A stretch of 64,000 nt of DNA from Candidatus Nitrosopumilus sp. GTDB lineage: Archaea > Thermoproteota > Nitrososphaeria > Nitrososphaerales > Nitrosopumilaceae. The notes below the pieces were generated by a model. That model was not told the DNA's origin. It searched no databases and was given only the letters and a program-made list of their open reading frames with translations. Location: the NCBI GenBank assembly GCA_029263475.1, contig JAJCXK010000048.1, positions 1 to 64,000 on the forward strand, read 5' to 3'. Shown here piece by piece: positions 7,579 through 16,196 of this stretch (its first letter is position 1; each line of letters opens with the position of its first letter). The translations under genes and the position numbers were made by a program.

Positions 7579-8409
7579 ATGTCATCAGTAGAAGGACTAG
7601 CACCAGAAGACAGGCCAAGTCAGGCCGATACTTTGCGAGAATGGATAGATGCAAAACTAGATCAGGACACAAAATTCTATTCATTGCAATCAAAATCAAA
7701 ACAGGATAGATTTGATTTCATTACTGCACACCCTGAACTAAACACTACTGAAAAGAAAGTGAAACCGTCATTTCATAAAATCTTGGATGAACGTCTCAAA
7801 ATGAGAGGTATCAATCCAAAGGATGCCAAAGTTACAAGAAAGAAACTTCCCAAATTCAATCAGAATAATTCTGACATGTCAGCAACAATAGAGCCGCAAA
7901 TGCAGGGAGCACCAATTCAACAGCCTCAAAACGGTGATGATCGTAACAACAAGTTCGCACCACAGGGCCAACAGTCACCACAGCAAACCATAATTGGTTC
8001 TGATGGTCAGCCTATGCCTATGGGTCAGGCTTACGTAAATCCAAACATGACTGTAGATTCAATCGGTGCATTGGCCCAAGGTGCGATGGCTGGAATAAAG
8101 TCAATGCTTCCAGACTTGGAAATGCTTGATGATGAGGAAAAGAAATCAATCGGTGCCATTCTATTGCCTCCACTTTCAAGAATCTCCGATGAAAGAATAC
8201 AGCTATATCTATTTCCAATGTTGGGAATCCTTGGAATTATTGGCCCAAAGATTGCAAGAGCAAGAAAAACCAAGAAGGAAAAGAATCTCAAAAAGCAAAA
8301 GGAGCAAAAGGAGATTGTAAAAGCAGAGCAAAAGCCAGACAAGAAAAACGAATCTGAAATAGAAATTGAAGAAGACGAGGACGAAGAAACAGGAAAGGTA
8401 GGTTGGTAA
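7579..8409 (+). CDS. membrane-anchored Gln-rich virion candidate
   Basis: A 276-aa product. A charged helical N-terminal region (1-100) is followed by a low-complexity Gln/Pro/Asn stretch (about 105-160), one hydrophobic segment near residue 215-235 (LYLFPMLGILGIIGPKIA), and a long Lys/Glu tail ending in acidic residues. A single TM with large soluble flanks in a late operon suggests a minor membrane protein of an internal-membrane virion. Function inferred. Confidence 0.55.
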   Translation: MSSVEGLAPEDRPSQADTLREWIDAKLDQDTKFYSLQSKSKQDRFDFITAHPELNTTEKKVKPSFHKILDERLKMRGINPKDAKVTRKKLPKFNQNNSDMSATIEPQMQGAPIQQPQNGDDRNNKFAPQGQQSPQQTIIGSDGQPMPMGQAYVNPNMTVDSIGALAQGAMAGIKSMLPDLEMLDDEEKKSIGAILLPPLSRISDERIQLYLFPMLGILGIIGPKIARARKTKKEKNLKKQKEQKEIVKAEQKPDKKNESEIEIEEDEDEETGKVGW

Positions 8410-8410
8410 G

Positions 8411-8539
8411 ATGAAATTCTTTCAATATTTCAACAAAGACCGAAAGTTTTTGAGAATCGAATATCATGGCTTGGAAAATTACAAAACAGGAATGACATTT
8501 GTTTTCAATACCGGTAAAGTGAGGATGCTTCTGAAATGA
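8411..8539 (+). CDS. small hypothetical protein (42 aa)
   Basis: ATG one base after the previous stop; stop overlaps the next ATG (ATGA). Basic and aromatic, beta-prone. No recognised motif. Confidence 0.4.
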   Translation: MKFFQYFNKDRKFLRIEYHGLENYKTGMTFVFNTGKVRMLLK

Positions 8540-8853
8540 CTAAACCTAAACTCGGATTCAATCCTGACGAATTGGTTCTGACAAAGCAAGATGTCTTGGC
8601 AATGCTGGACAACATAGAACACAGATGGAGTCAAAACAAAAAAGCCAACTGGAAATTAATTTTATCAATCAGTGGAATGAAGGCATACATTTCTTTTTCA
8701 AGTGAAGAAACTATCAAAGCCGTTTGGTCTGAAATCGTAAAGGGATTCAATGAACTATTAATTGAAAATTCAATTGCAATTGGAAAAGGTAACGGTGAAT
8801 CATGGGCTGAAACATTTGAGAAAGTTAAGAGCAAGAAAAAGGAATCTGCATGA
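8536..8853 (+). CDS. hypothetical late protein (105 aa)
   Basis: Soluble, helical, Lys-rich C-terminus. ATGA overlaps on both sides. Lies in a coupled run leading to the packaging ATPase. No family recognised. Confidence 0.5.
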   Translation: MTKPKLGFNPDELVLTKQDVLAMLDNIEHRWSQNKKANWKLILSISGMKAYISFSSEETIKAVWSEIVKGFNELLIENSIAIGKGNGESWAETFEKVKSKKKESA

Positions 8854-8981
8854 ATCGTCTTGACATTGATGAGTTTGGAATTGTAATTCAATCCATAATG
8901 AATAATGAAAAAATTCCCATGCATGAAAGAACAAACATCGTATTGAAAATTACATCTCAGTGGATGGAGAGATTCCAATAA
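8850..8981 (+). CDS. small hypothetical protein (43 aa)
   Basis: ATGA overlap at the start and TAATG overlap at the end. Helical, no motif. Retained because of its strict coupling with its neighbours. Confidence 0.4.
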   Translation: MNRLDIDEFGIVIQSIMNNEKIPMHERTNIVLKITSQWMERFQ

Positions 8982-9313
8982 TGACTCTAGACAACGACAG
9001 AATAGATAAAATATTCTGGCTTTTTGGAAACATCCTTCCCATTCCGCAAGACGATGCAAAGAGAAAGGCATTGGAGGCAATAGTTGGCGGCAAACTCCAA
9101 ACCATCATTCCCCAATTCATGCACATGCTATCTATCATGATGAAGCAAAATCATGAAGTCTCTGAGATGTGGATTGAGTTCTTTTCTCAGTCCTTGGATT
9201 ACATTCAATGCATTTCTGATGAATCGCCTCAAGTAGACTTGCCGCAAGGAGAGATTGATAAAATTTGGAAGGTCTACGCAATCAATCACAGGAATAAGAA
9301 AAAAGAGAATTGA
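8981..9313 (+). CDS. helical late protein (110 aa)
   Basis: ATG at 8981 overlaps the previous TAA. The product is alpha-helical and Met-rich, with a conserved-looking core (LPIPQDDAKRKALEAIVGGK). Its TGA overlaps the TTG of the ATPase gene, suggesting it works with it. Unknown function. Confidence 0.5.
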   Translation: MTLDNDRIDKIFWLFGNILPIPQDDAKRKALEAIVGGKLQTIIPQFMHMLSIMMKQNHEVSEMWIEFFSQSLDYIQCISDESPQVDLPQGEIDKIWKVYAINHRNKKKEN

Positions 9314-9990
9314 CTCAGTACGTATATCTAAAGCAGGGCCAAAAGTTGCCATTTCTATTCAAGCCTCTAAAGGAAGATGTCTTCATCACTGGAAAAAAAG
9401 GCGAGGGAAAGACAGTCAGAGAGAAAATGATTCTAGATACGATTCAAAATCTGCCATATTGGGTCTGGTGTCCTGAAAATCCAGAAGAAAAATTTGGCAA
9501 CTATGCCCACGTTGTAAGAAGAATCGAGGATATGAAATATGGGCAATATGTCTATGCTGGCCCTGATTTCTCCATGAAGAATTTCAAAAGATTCTGCAAG
9601 CGAGTCTTGCAGATGCGTAACATGGTGATCGTATGGGATGATATTCACAAGTACGTAAAGAAGCAATGGTGTCCTGATGAACTGAAAGACATCATCCTAT
9701 CAAAAAGAAATCAAGGGATATCTTCAATCTATTCCACGACAACGCCAAAGTCAATCCCAAATGAAATCTTGGGAAATTCAACGCATGTGTTTGGATATAG
9801 ATTTCAACTGGAATCTGATGCTGAATGGCTTGCAAAGAATTTCTTTGGTGCTGAGGCATGGTTACTTGTCACAAAGGACAGGAGAAAAAAAGGATTTTTT
9901 GATTCTGAAAATGACTTGGATATTCTGCCAGAATATTCCTACATCTACAGAAGAGACGACGAACTTGAAACAAAGGTGGTAATCAATTAG
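9310..9990 (+). CDS. A32/FtsK-like genome-packaging ATPase
   Basis: A 226-aa single-domain P-loop ATPase: Walker A at residues 28-35 (GKKGEGKT), hydrophobic strand plus Walker B at 105-111 (MVIVWDD), and a polar sensor region (SSIYSTTTPK). The size and its place just before the capsid gene are typical of the packaging ATPases of DJR viruses (PRD1/STIV/A32 group), which pump DNA through the capsid vertex. TTG start in a TTGA overlap. A cellular HerA/FtsK role is less likely given the context. Confidence 0.7.
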   Translation: MTQYVYLKQGQKLPFLFKPLKEDVFITGKKGEGKTVREKMILDTIQNLPYWVWCPENPEEKFGNYAHVVRRIEDMKYGQYVYAGPDFSMKNFKRFCKRVLQMRNMVIVWDDIHKYVKKQWCPDELKDIILSKRNQGISSIYSTTTPKSIPNEILGNSTHVFGYRFQLESDAEWLAKNFFGAEAWLLVTKDRRKKGFFDSENDLDILPEYSYIYRRDDELETKVVIN

Positions 9991-9991
9991 C

Positions 9992-10147
9992 ATGAAGCCA
10001 AGATATGAAAAAATCTATGGGTGTACGGAATGCAGAAAAAGATTTGCACATCCAAGAGCCCTTTGCATCCATTTGAAGATGGCCCATAACACAGACTACA
10101 AAATCAAGATACTTGATTCATCTTATGCCTATAGAGTCAGAAGATAG
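9992..10147 (+). CDS. classic C2H2 zinc-finger micro-protein
   Basis: A 51-aa product with a textbook finger, C-x2-C-x12-H-x4-H (CTECRKRFAHPRALCIHLKM then AH). Such single-finger proteins are common in archaeal viruses and usually act as DNA-binding regulators. Sits between ATPase and membrane-protein genes. Confidence 0.65.
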   Translation: MKPRYEKIYGCTECRKRFAHPRALCIHLKMAHNTDYKIKILDSSYAYRVRR

Positions 10148-10187
10148 CCGATTCATCCCCTACAGCACAGTTTGAACATTATACAGT

Positions 10188-10511
10188 ATGCAAAAACTAA
10201 TCCCCACAGTTAGCGTTGATAAGTTTCAAAATTTCGCTAAATCAAAAGAAGTGATAGTTGCGGCCGTATCTTTTATTTTGACCCCAATTGCACTAACCAA
10301 AGTTCAGGAAGTATTGATCAAAGTACCATTCCTAAAAGAAAACCTAACCATAGGCTTCATCCTTGCAGGCTTTCTAATCTTCATGATTGCCTTCAAGATG
10401 GAAGGATTGCCAAAAACCGTTTTGGCATCAATTGGAGCAGGCGTATTTGTAACTGCAATACTCTCAATTGGTCAAATCCAAGAAACAATTCAGAAGGTGG
10501 GTCTTAGATAA
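10188..10511 (+). CDS. three-TM membrane protein upstream of capsid gene
   Basis: A 107-aa product with hydrophobic segments at about 22-45, 53-70 and 78-98. Preceded by its own 40-bp gap and overlapping the capsid gene by one base (TAATG). Probably a component of the virion's internal membrane. Confidence 0.6.
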   Translation: MQKLIPTVSVDKFQNFAKSKEVIVAAVSFILTPIALTKVQEVLIKVPFLKENLTIGFILAGFLIFMIAFKMEGLPKTVLASIGAGVFVTAILSIGQIQETIQKVGLR

Positions 10512-11530
10512 TGACTATCAAATTCAGAAGCCTTCCGGCTACAACTATGGCATTCACTGCCAACTCAAAAGTCACTCTGAAAATTCCCAGAGTAAACGCA
10601 ATCAGAAGAATTGATTTGGGATTCTTTATCAAGAATGTCGCTGGCGGTGCAGACCCAACTGAGATTCAGGACACAATCCTCAACATCGTGAAAAGAATCA
10701 AACTAATTCTTGATGGAGATGAGAACAAGGTCAACGTTGATCTAAGAAAACTTTTCTTTGTGGAGAAATTCGAAAAAGGAACCGAGCCAGCATCAAACAA
10801 AGATGATACCCAGACAACTTCAGAAACCAAAACTTGGTATTGCCAGGTTGCTTTAGACTTTGCAACAAACCGTTTGTTGGATACTGACATCTCAGCATTA
10901 CTCCCTGCAAGACTCTTTGGAAAACTAGACTTGGAAATTGAATGGGGTGATGTAAACGACATGTTCAGTGCAAACCCTGGAACTATCACCGTTGCGGATT
11001 CAGGTTGCAAGGTGCAAGTTACAGAGGCATTTGATACCGAAAACAAAATCAAGTTTGCCAAGGGTCAGGCAGGCGATGGTTTCAAGGATTTCCGTCTCAC
11101 TACGAATTCTGTAGACGTTGATGCCGCACACACCAACCTGCAAGATGAGGCATTGGAGCACGCAATCAAGCCAGGTAACAGACTTGTTTCAAAGCACTTG
11201 ATTCTCACAAAGAATTCAAGCGGTGTCAGAGTAGACGACGTGATTGAAAAACTCGAATTGGTTGATACCAGGGGTGCTGGAACTACCAAATTTAGAGCAG
11301 ATTGGGACATTCTCAACAGAAGCATGAAGGCTGAATATGGTCTTGAATCACTTGATGCAGGCATCCTATACCATGATTACGTGGCAAAGGATGGAGAATT
11401 TCTTTCAATTGATGCAGAGCAAAGCATCCTTTGGAAAATCCAAAACATTGCACCAACCGGTACTGAAAAGTTTGAAGTCCTTACAAAGTACGTTGCAGGT
11501 AACACGTTAGTCAAGGCGGCTAACGCATAA
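10511..11530 (+). CDS. double-jelly-roll-type major capsid protein
   Basis: A 339-aa, beta-rich, Cys-poor protein. The N-terminus (TMAFTANSKVTLKIPRVNAI) matches the opening strands of DJR capsid proteins. ISALLPARLFGKLDLEIEWG near residues 128-147 resembles the family's inter-strand helix followed by a strand. A second similar beta region follows (about 170-339). Length, position after the packaging ATPase and a TM protein, and the following vertex/spike genes all fit a tailless icosahedral virus. Structure prediction would settle it; sequence identity in this family is low. Confidence 0.72.
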   Translation: MTIKFRSLPATTMAFTANSKVTLKIPRVNAIRRIDLGFFIKNVAGGADPTEIQDTILNIVKRIKLILDGDENKVNVDLRKLFFVEKFEKGTEPASNKDDTQTTSETKTWYCQVALDFATNRLLDTDISALLPARLFGKLDLEIEWGDVNDMFSANPGTITVADSGCKVQVTEAFDTENKIKFAKGQAGDGFKDFRLTTNSVDVDAAHTNLQDEALEHAIKPGNRLVSKHLILTKNSSGVRVDDVIEKLELVDTRGAGTTKFRADWDILNRSMKAEYGLESLDAGILYHDYVAKDGEFLSIDAEQSILWKIQNIAPTGTEKFEVLTKYVAGNTLVKAANA

Positions 11531-11563
11531 CCTCCATCTTTTCATTTTTATTTTCTGATTAAA

Positions 11564-11965
11564 ATGGTCTTGCCTCTTATCGTAATTGGAGTTTTGGTTC
11601 TTGCATTTTTGCCGCAGATAGCGACGGCAGTAAAGGGATTTACTTCTGGCAATAATTCTGATGTGAAAGAGCAAAGAGAACTTGAAAAGCAAATTCAAAG
11701 GGAAGACGAGGGAATCTTTGGAACCATTGGCAGAATATTCTTGGGTGACAAATCATTTGATGAAAAGAAAATCGTCCAGGACGAAACAAACAACAACAAG
11801 TTAACCATTTCAGTAAAGACAAACTCGCCTGTCGTAACATCTGCACAATCAGGAATTACGATTAACAAAGGTGCGTTATCTCAAGACAACAAAGTAATAG
11901 GATTTACAGGCCTTACAGGATTTTCAGACTTTACGCAATCAAGAAAGAAAGGAGCACTGGAATAA
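11564..11965 (+). CDS. N-terminally anchored membrane protein
   Basis: A 133-aa product with one TM segment at residues 1-22 (MVLPLIVIGVLVLAFLPQIA), then a charged soluble domain with a beta-prone end. First of three consecutive proteins with a single N-terminal TM. Candidate membrane or vertex-stabilising protein. Confidence 0.5.
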   Translation: MVLPLIVIGVLVLAFLPQIATAVKGFTSGNNSDVKEQRELEKQIQREDEGIFGTIGRIFLGDKSFDEKKIVQDETNNNKLTISVKTNSPVVTSAQSGITINKGALSQDNKVIGFTGLTGFSDFTQSRKKGALE

Positions 11966-11967
11966 TC

Positions 11968-12138
11968 ATGTCTGCAATGTTTTCATTAATCATGTTGGGA
12001 TTGGTTGGAATTGCATTTCTAAAGTCTGGCGGCGGCGAATTTGTATCTGGAATCAACGAGCAAGTCAAGAACGTTTTCGTAAATGAAAAGCCTGCCGACC
12101 AAGTCAAATTCAAAGACAGAAACGTGGAGGATGCATAA
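11968..12138 (+). CDS. small single-TM protein (56 aa)
   Basis: TM segment at about 3-21 (FSLIMLGLVGIAFLK) followed by SGGGEFVSG and a charged tail. The TM plus Gly-rich block closely matches the N-terminus of the next protein (GLVAIGFLKVGGKDIVD), so the two are paralogous at their anchors. Overlaps the next gene. Confidence 0.5.
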   Translation: MSAMFSLIMLGLVGIAFLKSGGGEFVSGINEQVKNVFVNEKPADQVKFKDRNVEDA

Positions 12139-12934
12139 TTTGGCAGGCTTACTTTCACTTGTTGCACTTGGTTTAGTTGCAATAGGATTTCTCAAAGTCG
12201 GCGGCAAGGACATAGTCGATTCGGTATTTCAAAAGGCAAGTGCCCAGGAGATAGACAACACACCAGGGCCAATTGATGATGGAAATCAAATTCCAATTGT
12301 AAAAGAACCTGAATTACAGATTGCAGGGCCACCGGGTGCAATTCCACCGGTACAAGGCCCGGTAAGGGAAACCGTCCCGGTAAGGGAGACAGTTCAGGTA
12401 ATACCTGACGAGATTGAAACGATTCAGAGCCTTCCACCGGTACAAGGCCCGGTAAGAATTCCTACTCCTTTGCCAGCACCGATTAGAATTCCTACCCCGG
12501 CACCGATTAGAATTCCTACCCCGGCACCTACAAGACAGGCACCATCGCTAACAAGTTTCATCAAGAACGTCATAACGTCTCCACCAAAGCCGATACGTGA
12601 AACACCTCAACAGGTTCAGACATCCATCAAGACAAACACGTTTCAGGGCGGCGGCAGTGGTTTCATTGGCGGCACCGTAAGGGAGACTCCAATCACTGCA
12701 AATTCCACACTCTCATTCATCATCGACAAACTCGGAGTATCGGCATCAAAGGCCGCATCCATCAGAAATGATTTGCGTGGAAACCTCAAGAACTTTGACC
12801 TTGGAACCAATACAGGTTCGGGACAGCAGGGAAACACCACTGATTCCACAAAGACATCAAGGGCTGACAGACTAAAGGCAGAGGCAGACAAGGCATCCAA
12901 GTTATTTGATTCTGGGAGCATCACCAACTTTTAG
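12131..12934 (+). CDS. proline-rich membrane-anchored protein
   Basis: A 267-aa product; start at 12131 (overlapping the previous stop) preferred over an upstream ATG in that gene. TM at about 4-24. Residues about 75-145 are a Pro/Ile/Arg repeat (units like PPVQGPVR and IRIPTPAP). A Gly/Ser linker and a helical C-terminus follow. At DNA level TTCCACCGGTACAAGGCCCG recurs at 12342 and 12432. A rigid stalk spanning membrane to capsid or vertex is a reasonable inference. Confidence 0.5.
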   Translation: MHNLAGLLSLVALGLVAIGFLKVGGKDIVDSVFQKASAQEIDNTPGPIDDGNQIPIVKEPELQIAGPPGAIPPVQGPVRETVPVRETVQVIPDEIETIQSLPPVQGPVRIPTPLPAPIRIPTPAPIRIPTPAPTRQAPSLTSFIKNVITSPPKPIRETPQQVQTSIKTNTFQGGGSGFIGGTVRETPITANSTLSFIIDKLGVSASKAASIRNDLRGNLKNFDLGTNTGSGQQGNTTDSTKTSRADRLKAEADKASKLFDSGSITNF

Positions 12935-12943
12935 GATGTGTTT

Positions 12944-13408
12944 ATGATCATGGAAATTACTGAAATCATTTCAAAGGTTGCAGAGAAGTTCGATACGTCT
13001 CTGAAGAAAAGCATTCTCAAAGTCGAAGTCGTAACAAAGCCATACGAGTACGGCAAGCCATTTCTGAGAAGGGCCACTACATCATCAAGTGTAAAGCCCG
13101 ATACGCCAAGCATCAGAATCGAGAATCCCTTTACTGACAGGGACGTTCGAATCTTTGCAGTAGGCCTTGTACCAAATGGGGATTTCAAGACAAACGGAAG
13201 ATTGGAGATTCAGATAAACGATGTCACGTATCTTGATGAGGAATCCGCTAGTACGTTTACGGACATCAGCAAAGCCAACTTGCCATTGCCTGACGAGGGT
13301 GAACTCCTAAAGGCAGGCGAATCAGTTGATTTCTACATCCGAAACGACGACGGCCTGACCTCCGTTGCAATGACTGTCTTTGTGTACATGGGAGCAAGAA
13401 GATCATAA
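12944..13408 (+). CDS. jelly-roll-like minor capsid/vertex candidate
   Basis: A 154-aa beta-rich protein. Residues about 55-150 (ENPFTDRDVRIFAVGLVPNG ... LEIQINDV ... LLKAGESVDFYI) align by pattern with residues 28-118 of the protein at 14158 (KNPIDQDIFVNQ ... VIIEINDI ... LERGNSIKVYV). The two share one fold. A single jelly-roll penton or spike-base role is inferred from this and the neighbourhood. Confidence 0.45.
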   Translation: MIMEITEIISKVAEKFDTSLKKSILKVEVVTKPYEYGKPFLRRATTSSSVKPDTPSIRIENPFTDRDVRIFAVGLVPNGDFKTNGRLEIQINDVTYLDEESASTFTDISKANLPLPDEGELLKAGESVDFYIRNDDGLTSVAMTVFVYMGARRS

Positions 13409-13887
13409 TGAAAGGCAATGGCATAGAGGGAAACATCGTCATTGATGGTGAAAGCGAAAAGGTAATTACTCTAATCAAGACATCTAATGAAACCATAGCA
13501 AACGATGCGATACTGTCACTTGATGCGGACTTGCAAACAACGCTAAAGGGAAATCACAGATATTATTTTGAGGCGTTTTTGGACTACAAGGCAGAGCCAA
13601 CGCCAGACCTGAAAATAGCATGGAATACGCCTTCGGGCGGTGACCTGAACTGGCAAGTCAGCCAAGGTATGGGAAACGGATTGCAGAGAAAAATCTATAA
13701 TGACGTTCATTCCTATGACGGCATTACTGCAACTCGCATGCAGGCCAACCCCTGCGGTCTGATAGATGTCAATACAAATCAGGGACTTTTCGGTCTGAAA
13801 TGGTCGCAAAACGTAAGCGATGCAGGAAGCGTGATTTTGTACAAGGGAAGTTGTATCATCATAACTGACTTTGGAGTGTTGGCATAG
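13408..13887 (+). CDS. fibre/spike-tip-like protein
   Basis: A 159-aa beta-rich protein. Its C-terminus (GLFGLKWSQNVSDAGSVILY followed by KGSCIII) matches the end of the tail-fibre protein at 17996 (GAFALKWARAVSDATATSVL followed by LGSILIL), so the domain is shared with the neighbouring head-tail provirus. Such domains usually sit at fibre tips and contact the host. Start overlaps the previous stop. Confidence 0.5.
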   Translation: MKGNGIEGNIVIDGESEKVITLIKTSNETIANDAILSLDADLQTTLKGNHRYYFEAFLDYKAEPTPDLKIAWNTPSGGDLNWQVSQGMGNGLQRKIYNDVHSYDGITATRMQANPCGLIDVNTNQGLFGLKWSQNVSDAGSVILYKGSCIIITDFGVLA

Positions 13888-13889
13888 TC

Positions 13890-14150
13890 ATGATGGAAAA
13901 AATAACAGTTTCAGACAAAGCGGAACTGAAAATCAAACTAAAGGCAATTCACACCCAAGGAAAGGAGCCATATCACATCGACTTGAAAGTCAATGGCGGC
14001 TATGAGATTCATTTTGATTTGCCAAAGCCAAAGCCAAATGCAACTGCAATGCAAACAGAGTTTGAATCCCTGAAATTAAAAATTAAAGACGGCTCTGCAT
14101 CAAGCAAACAGCATTTGAGATACACGGCAATCAGGGATAATCTCGTCTAG
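13890..14150 (+). CDS. small hypothetical late protein
   Basis: An 86-aa product: short beta-rich first half, Pro/Lys linker (PKPKPNA), helical Lys-rich second half. Sits between two spike candidates. No family recognised. Confidence 0.45.
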   Translation: MMEKITVSDKAELKIKLKAIHTQGKEPYHIDLKVNGGYEIHFDLPKPKPNATAMQTEFESLKLKIKDGSASSKQHLRYTAIRDNLV

Positions 14151-14157
14151 AAAAAAA

Positions 14158-15603
14158 TTGACGTTCTCAGACATCATCCCAGCGAATATCAGAACCGACT
14201 TTCCGCAGACAACAAAGCCATCAGAGCCGGACTTTGAGCTTAAGAATCCCATTGACCAGGACATATTCGTAAACCAGATAACCATAGTTCCCACTGAGGC
14301 TCAATTCGAACTTTTCTCACATGTCATCATCGAAATAAACGACATAGTGGTATTTGAAAACAAAACTGCTGAGAACTTTTTCTCATTTTACGAGTTGTTC
14401 AACGTACCGATAACACAAAACAAACTGGAAAGGGGGAATTCCATCAAGGTATACGTGATCTCGACAATCACGAATTATTCGCCCCTTACCGCTCAGATGA
14501 TGTTTCATATCTCAGAAGTCAACGCACCGATTACATCGGCATCAAAGCCAAAAGACAGGAGCACAATTTCAAAGATAGAGAGCGTGATAAGCAATGGTGC
14601 CAATGGAAATGCAACACTTGGCAACATCAACACCAACACGGCTTCAATGATTGCACAGATTACCGCACTTGACACCAATGGGGACGGAATCATATCAGAA
14701 CTGGAAGCGGCCAACGCCAAGACCGAAGAGGTAAAGACCGCATTGGCATTGCTTGATACTGATTCAAACGGAATCATATCGAAAATTGAACTTCAAAATG
14801 CACAACAGGTTTTGACCACTGCGGCAGTATCCGCATTGCAATCCAAACTTGATGCGATAAAGACAAACATCGATTCCATGATTGGCGAAATTCAGGCATT
14901 GGACACCAATGGTGACGGCATAATCTCAAAAATTGAGCAGACAAGGGTTCAAAACGAGGAGGTAAAGACCGCATTGGCGTTACTTGATACTGATTCAAAC
15001 GGAATCATATCAAAAATTGAATTGGGAAATGCAGAAAGCGTATTGATAAAAAATGCAGTCAACGCACTTGACCTAGACGGTGACGGAATCATATCTGCCG
15101 TAGAACTTGGAACCCTTCAGACAACTGAGGTAAAAAACGCAGTAAACGCGATTGACCCGGTATTTTGGACGGAGGCGACAGATGAGGGACTCAAGAATTC
15201 AGCAGACGGAGGATCCGGAATAGTGGCGACAGTCTACACCTGCCCTGTCGGAAAGATAGCTATAGTCAAGGTGTTTCAGACAAGGGTAAAGGTTCAGGGC
15301 TCTGCAACGGAAGTGAGATTGCTAATCAGAGGTCAGCGAATCAAGGTTTGGAAAATTGATACTGGAAATCCCAATGACTACCCCACCACTTCGACCACTG
15401 GTGGATTCAGGCAGGTAGGATTTTCAGTCAATGCCCGAAAGATTTGGTCTGATGGCTCTTACCCAGAATTCAACCTTGCATACAATGACTTGCAGGGCGA
15501 GACGTTGGTTGCAGGCGAGACCATAGCATACGATGGAAACTTTGCAGGCAACTTCAACGCCACTATCGATTATGCCTATACGATTTATGAGAGGGATGCC
15601 TGA
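14158..15603 (+). CDS. spike protein with five EF-hand calcium loops
   Basis: A 481-aa product from a TTG start. Residues 28-118 are a jelly-roll-like domain shared with the gene at 12944. EF-hand-type loops with D-x-(N/D)-x-(D/N)-G-x-I-S-x-x-E lie at 172-183, 200-211, 249-260, 277-288 and 305-316, mostly 28 residues apart. Residues 335-481 are a beta-rich C-terminal domain. At DNA level 14728-14790 and 14958-15020 are nearly identical, showing internal duplication. Probably a calcium-stabilised stalk carrying a receptor-binding head; a seawater host would supply the calcium. Confidence 0.55.
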   Translation: MTFSDIIPANIRTDFPQTTKPSEPDFELKNPIDQDIFVNQITIVPTEAQFELFSHVIIEINDIVVFENKTAENFFSFYELFNVPITQNKLERGNSIKVYVISTITNYSPLTAQMMFHISEVNAPITSASKPKDRSTISKIESVISNGANGNATLGNINTNTASMIAQITALDTNGDGIISELEAANAKTEEVKTALALLDTDSNGIISKIELQNAQQVLTTAAVSALQSKLDAIKTNIDSMIGEIQALDTNGDGIISKIEQTRVQNEEVKTALALLDTDSNGIISKIELGNAESVLIKNAVNALDLDGDGIISAVELGTLQTTEVKNAVNAIDPVFWTEATDEGLKNSADGGSGIVATVYTCPVGKIAIVKVFQTRVKVQGSATEVRLLIRGQRIKVWKIDTGNPNDYPTTSTTGGFRQVGFSVNARKIWSDGSYPEFNLAYNDLQGETLVAGETIAYDGNFAGNFNATIDYAYTIYERDA

Positions 15604-15608
15604 TTAGA

Positions 15609-15935
15609 TTGACTCACGAATCATTCAAGCAGATTCTTTCGTGGTCTGACAGGTACACCAAGGAGCAGGTTTGCAGTTTCCTAGACGGAGCCATTGAAGA
15701 TGCTTTGCTTGAATCATGGTTTGTCATGTGGCAAAAGGGTCATCAGAGACAGATGTTCAACCAGATTCACGTAAAAAACAGAACCAGAGCAGAGCAGCAA
15801 AAAAATCAACCAGAGACAATCCCAAGGGATTTTGACAAGCCCCGAGGGCAATCAAATGACAATCTCGGAGCAATGCAGAGACAGAAGGAATGGAGACTGG
15901 CACAATACAATCTTAGGAGTAAAAAAAGAAAATGA
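15609..15935 (+). CDS. hypothetical late protein (108 aa)
   Basis: TTG start 5 bases after the spike stop. Helical first half (HESFKQILSWSDRYTKEQVC), Gln/Arg-rich basic tail ending RSKKRK. Overlaps the next gene by ATGA. Possibly an assembly or nucleic-acid-contact protein; unknown. Confidence 0.45.
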   Translation: MTHESFKQILSWSDRYTKEQVCSFLDGAIEDALLESWFVMWQKGHQRQMFNQIHVKNRTRAEQQKNQPETIPRDFDKPRGQSNDNLGAMQRQKEWRLAQYNLRSKKRK

Positions 15936-16153
15936 GTTTTGAGGATCTATCAAACTGGTGGCAGATGTTCTTTGTTGCACCGTTGGGATTTCTGCTTCAC
16001 AAGTTTGTGAATCACTCTAACAGAATATCGACACTGGAAGCAAACCAAAAAATCTACATGAAAAAGGCTGATGACCAATGCAAGGCAAGCCAGGAACTAA
16101 GGGACGAGGTTAAGACCATGATTGGAAGACTTGACGAGCATCTAAAGAAATAA
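15932..16153 (+). CDS. small membrane protein with coiled coil
   Basis: A 73-aa product: hydrophobic segment at about 10-28 (WQMFFVAPLGFLLHKFV), then a heptad-like helix (ISTLEANQKIYMKKADDQ). This one-TM plus coiled-coil plan resembles small phage lysis or virion membrane proteins. ATGA overlap with the previous gene. Confidence 0.45.
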   Translation: MSFEDLSNWWQMFFVAPLGFLLHKFVNHSNRISTLEANQKIYMKKADDQCKASQELRDEVKTMIGRLDEHLKK

Positions 16154-16156
16154 CCC

Positions 16157-16179
16157 ATACCGTTGCATAATTACCAGAA
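16157..16179 (+). promoter_or_regulatory. repeated late promoter, copy 2
   Basis: Identical over 23 bp to 7328-7350, and again 17 bp before an ATG (16197). The identical sequence at the same distance from two start codons argues for a shared promoter rather than a chance or recombination repeat. Confidence 0.6.
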
Positions 16180-16196
16180 AATCCGATAAAATCGCA

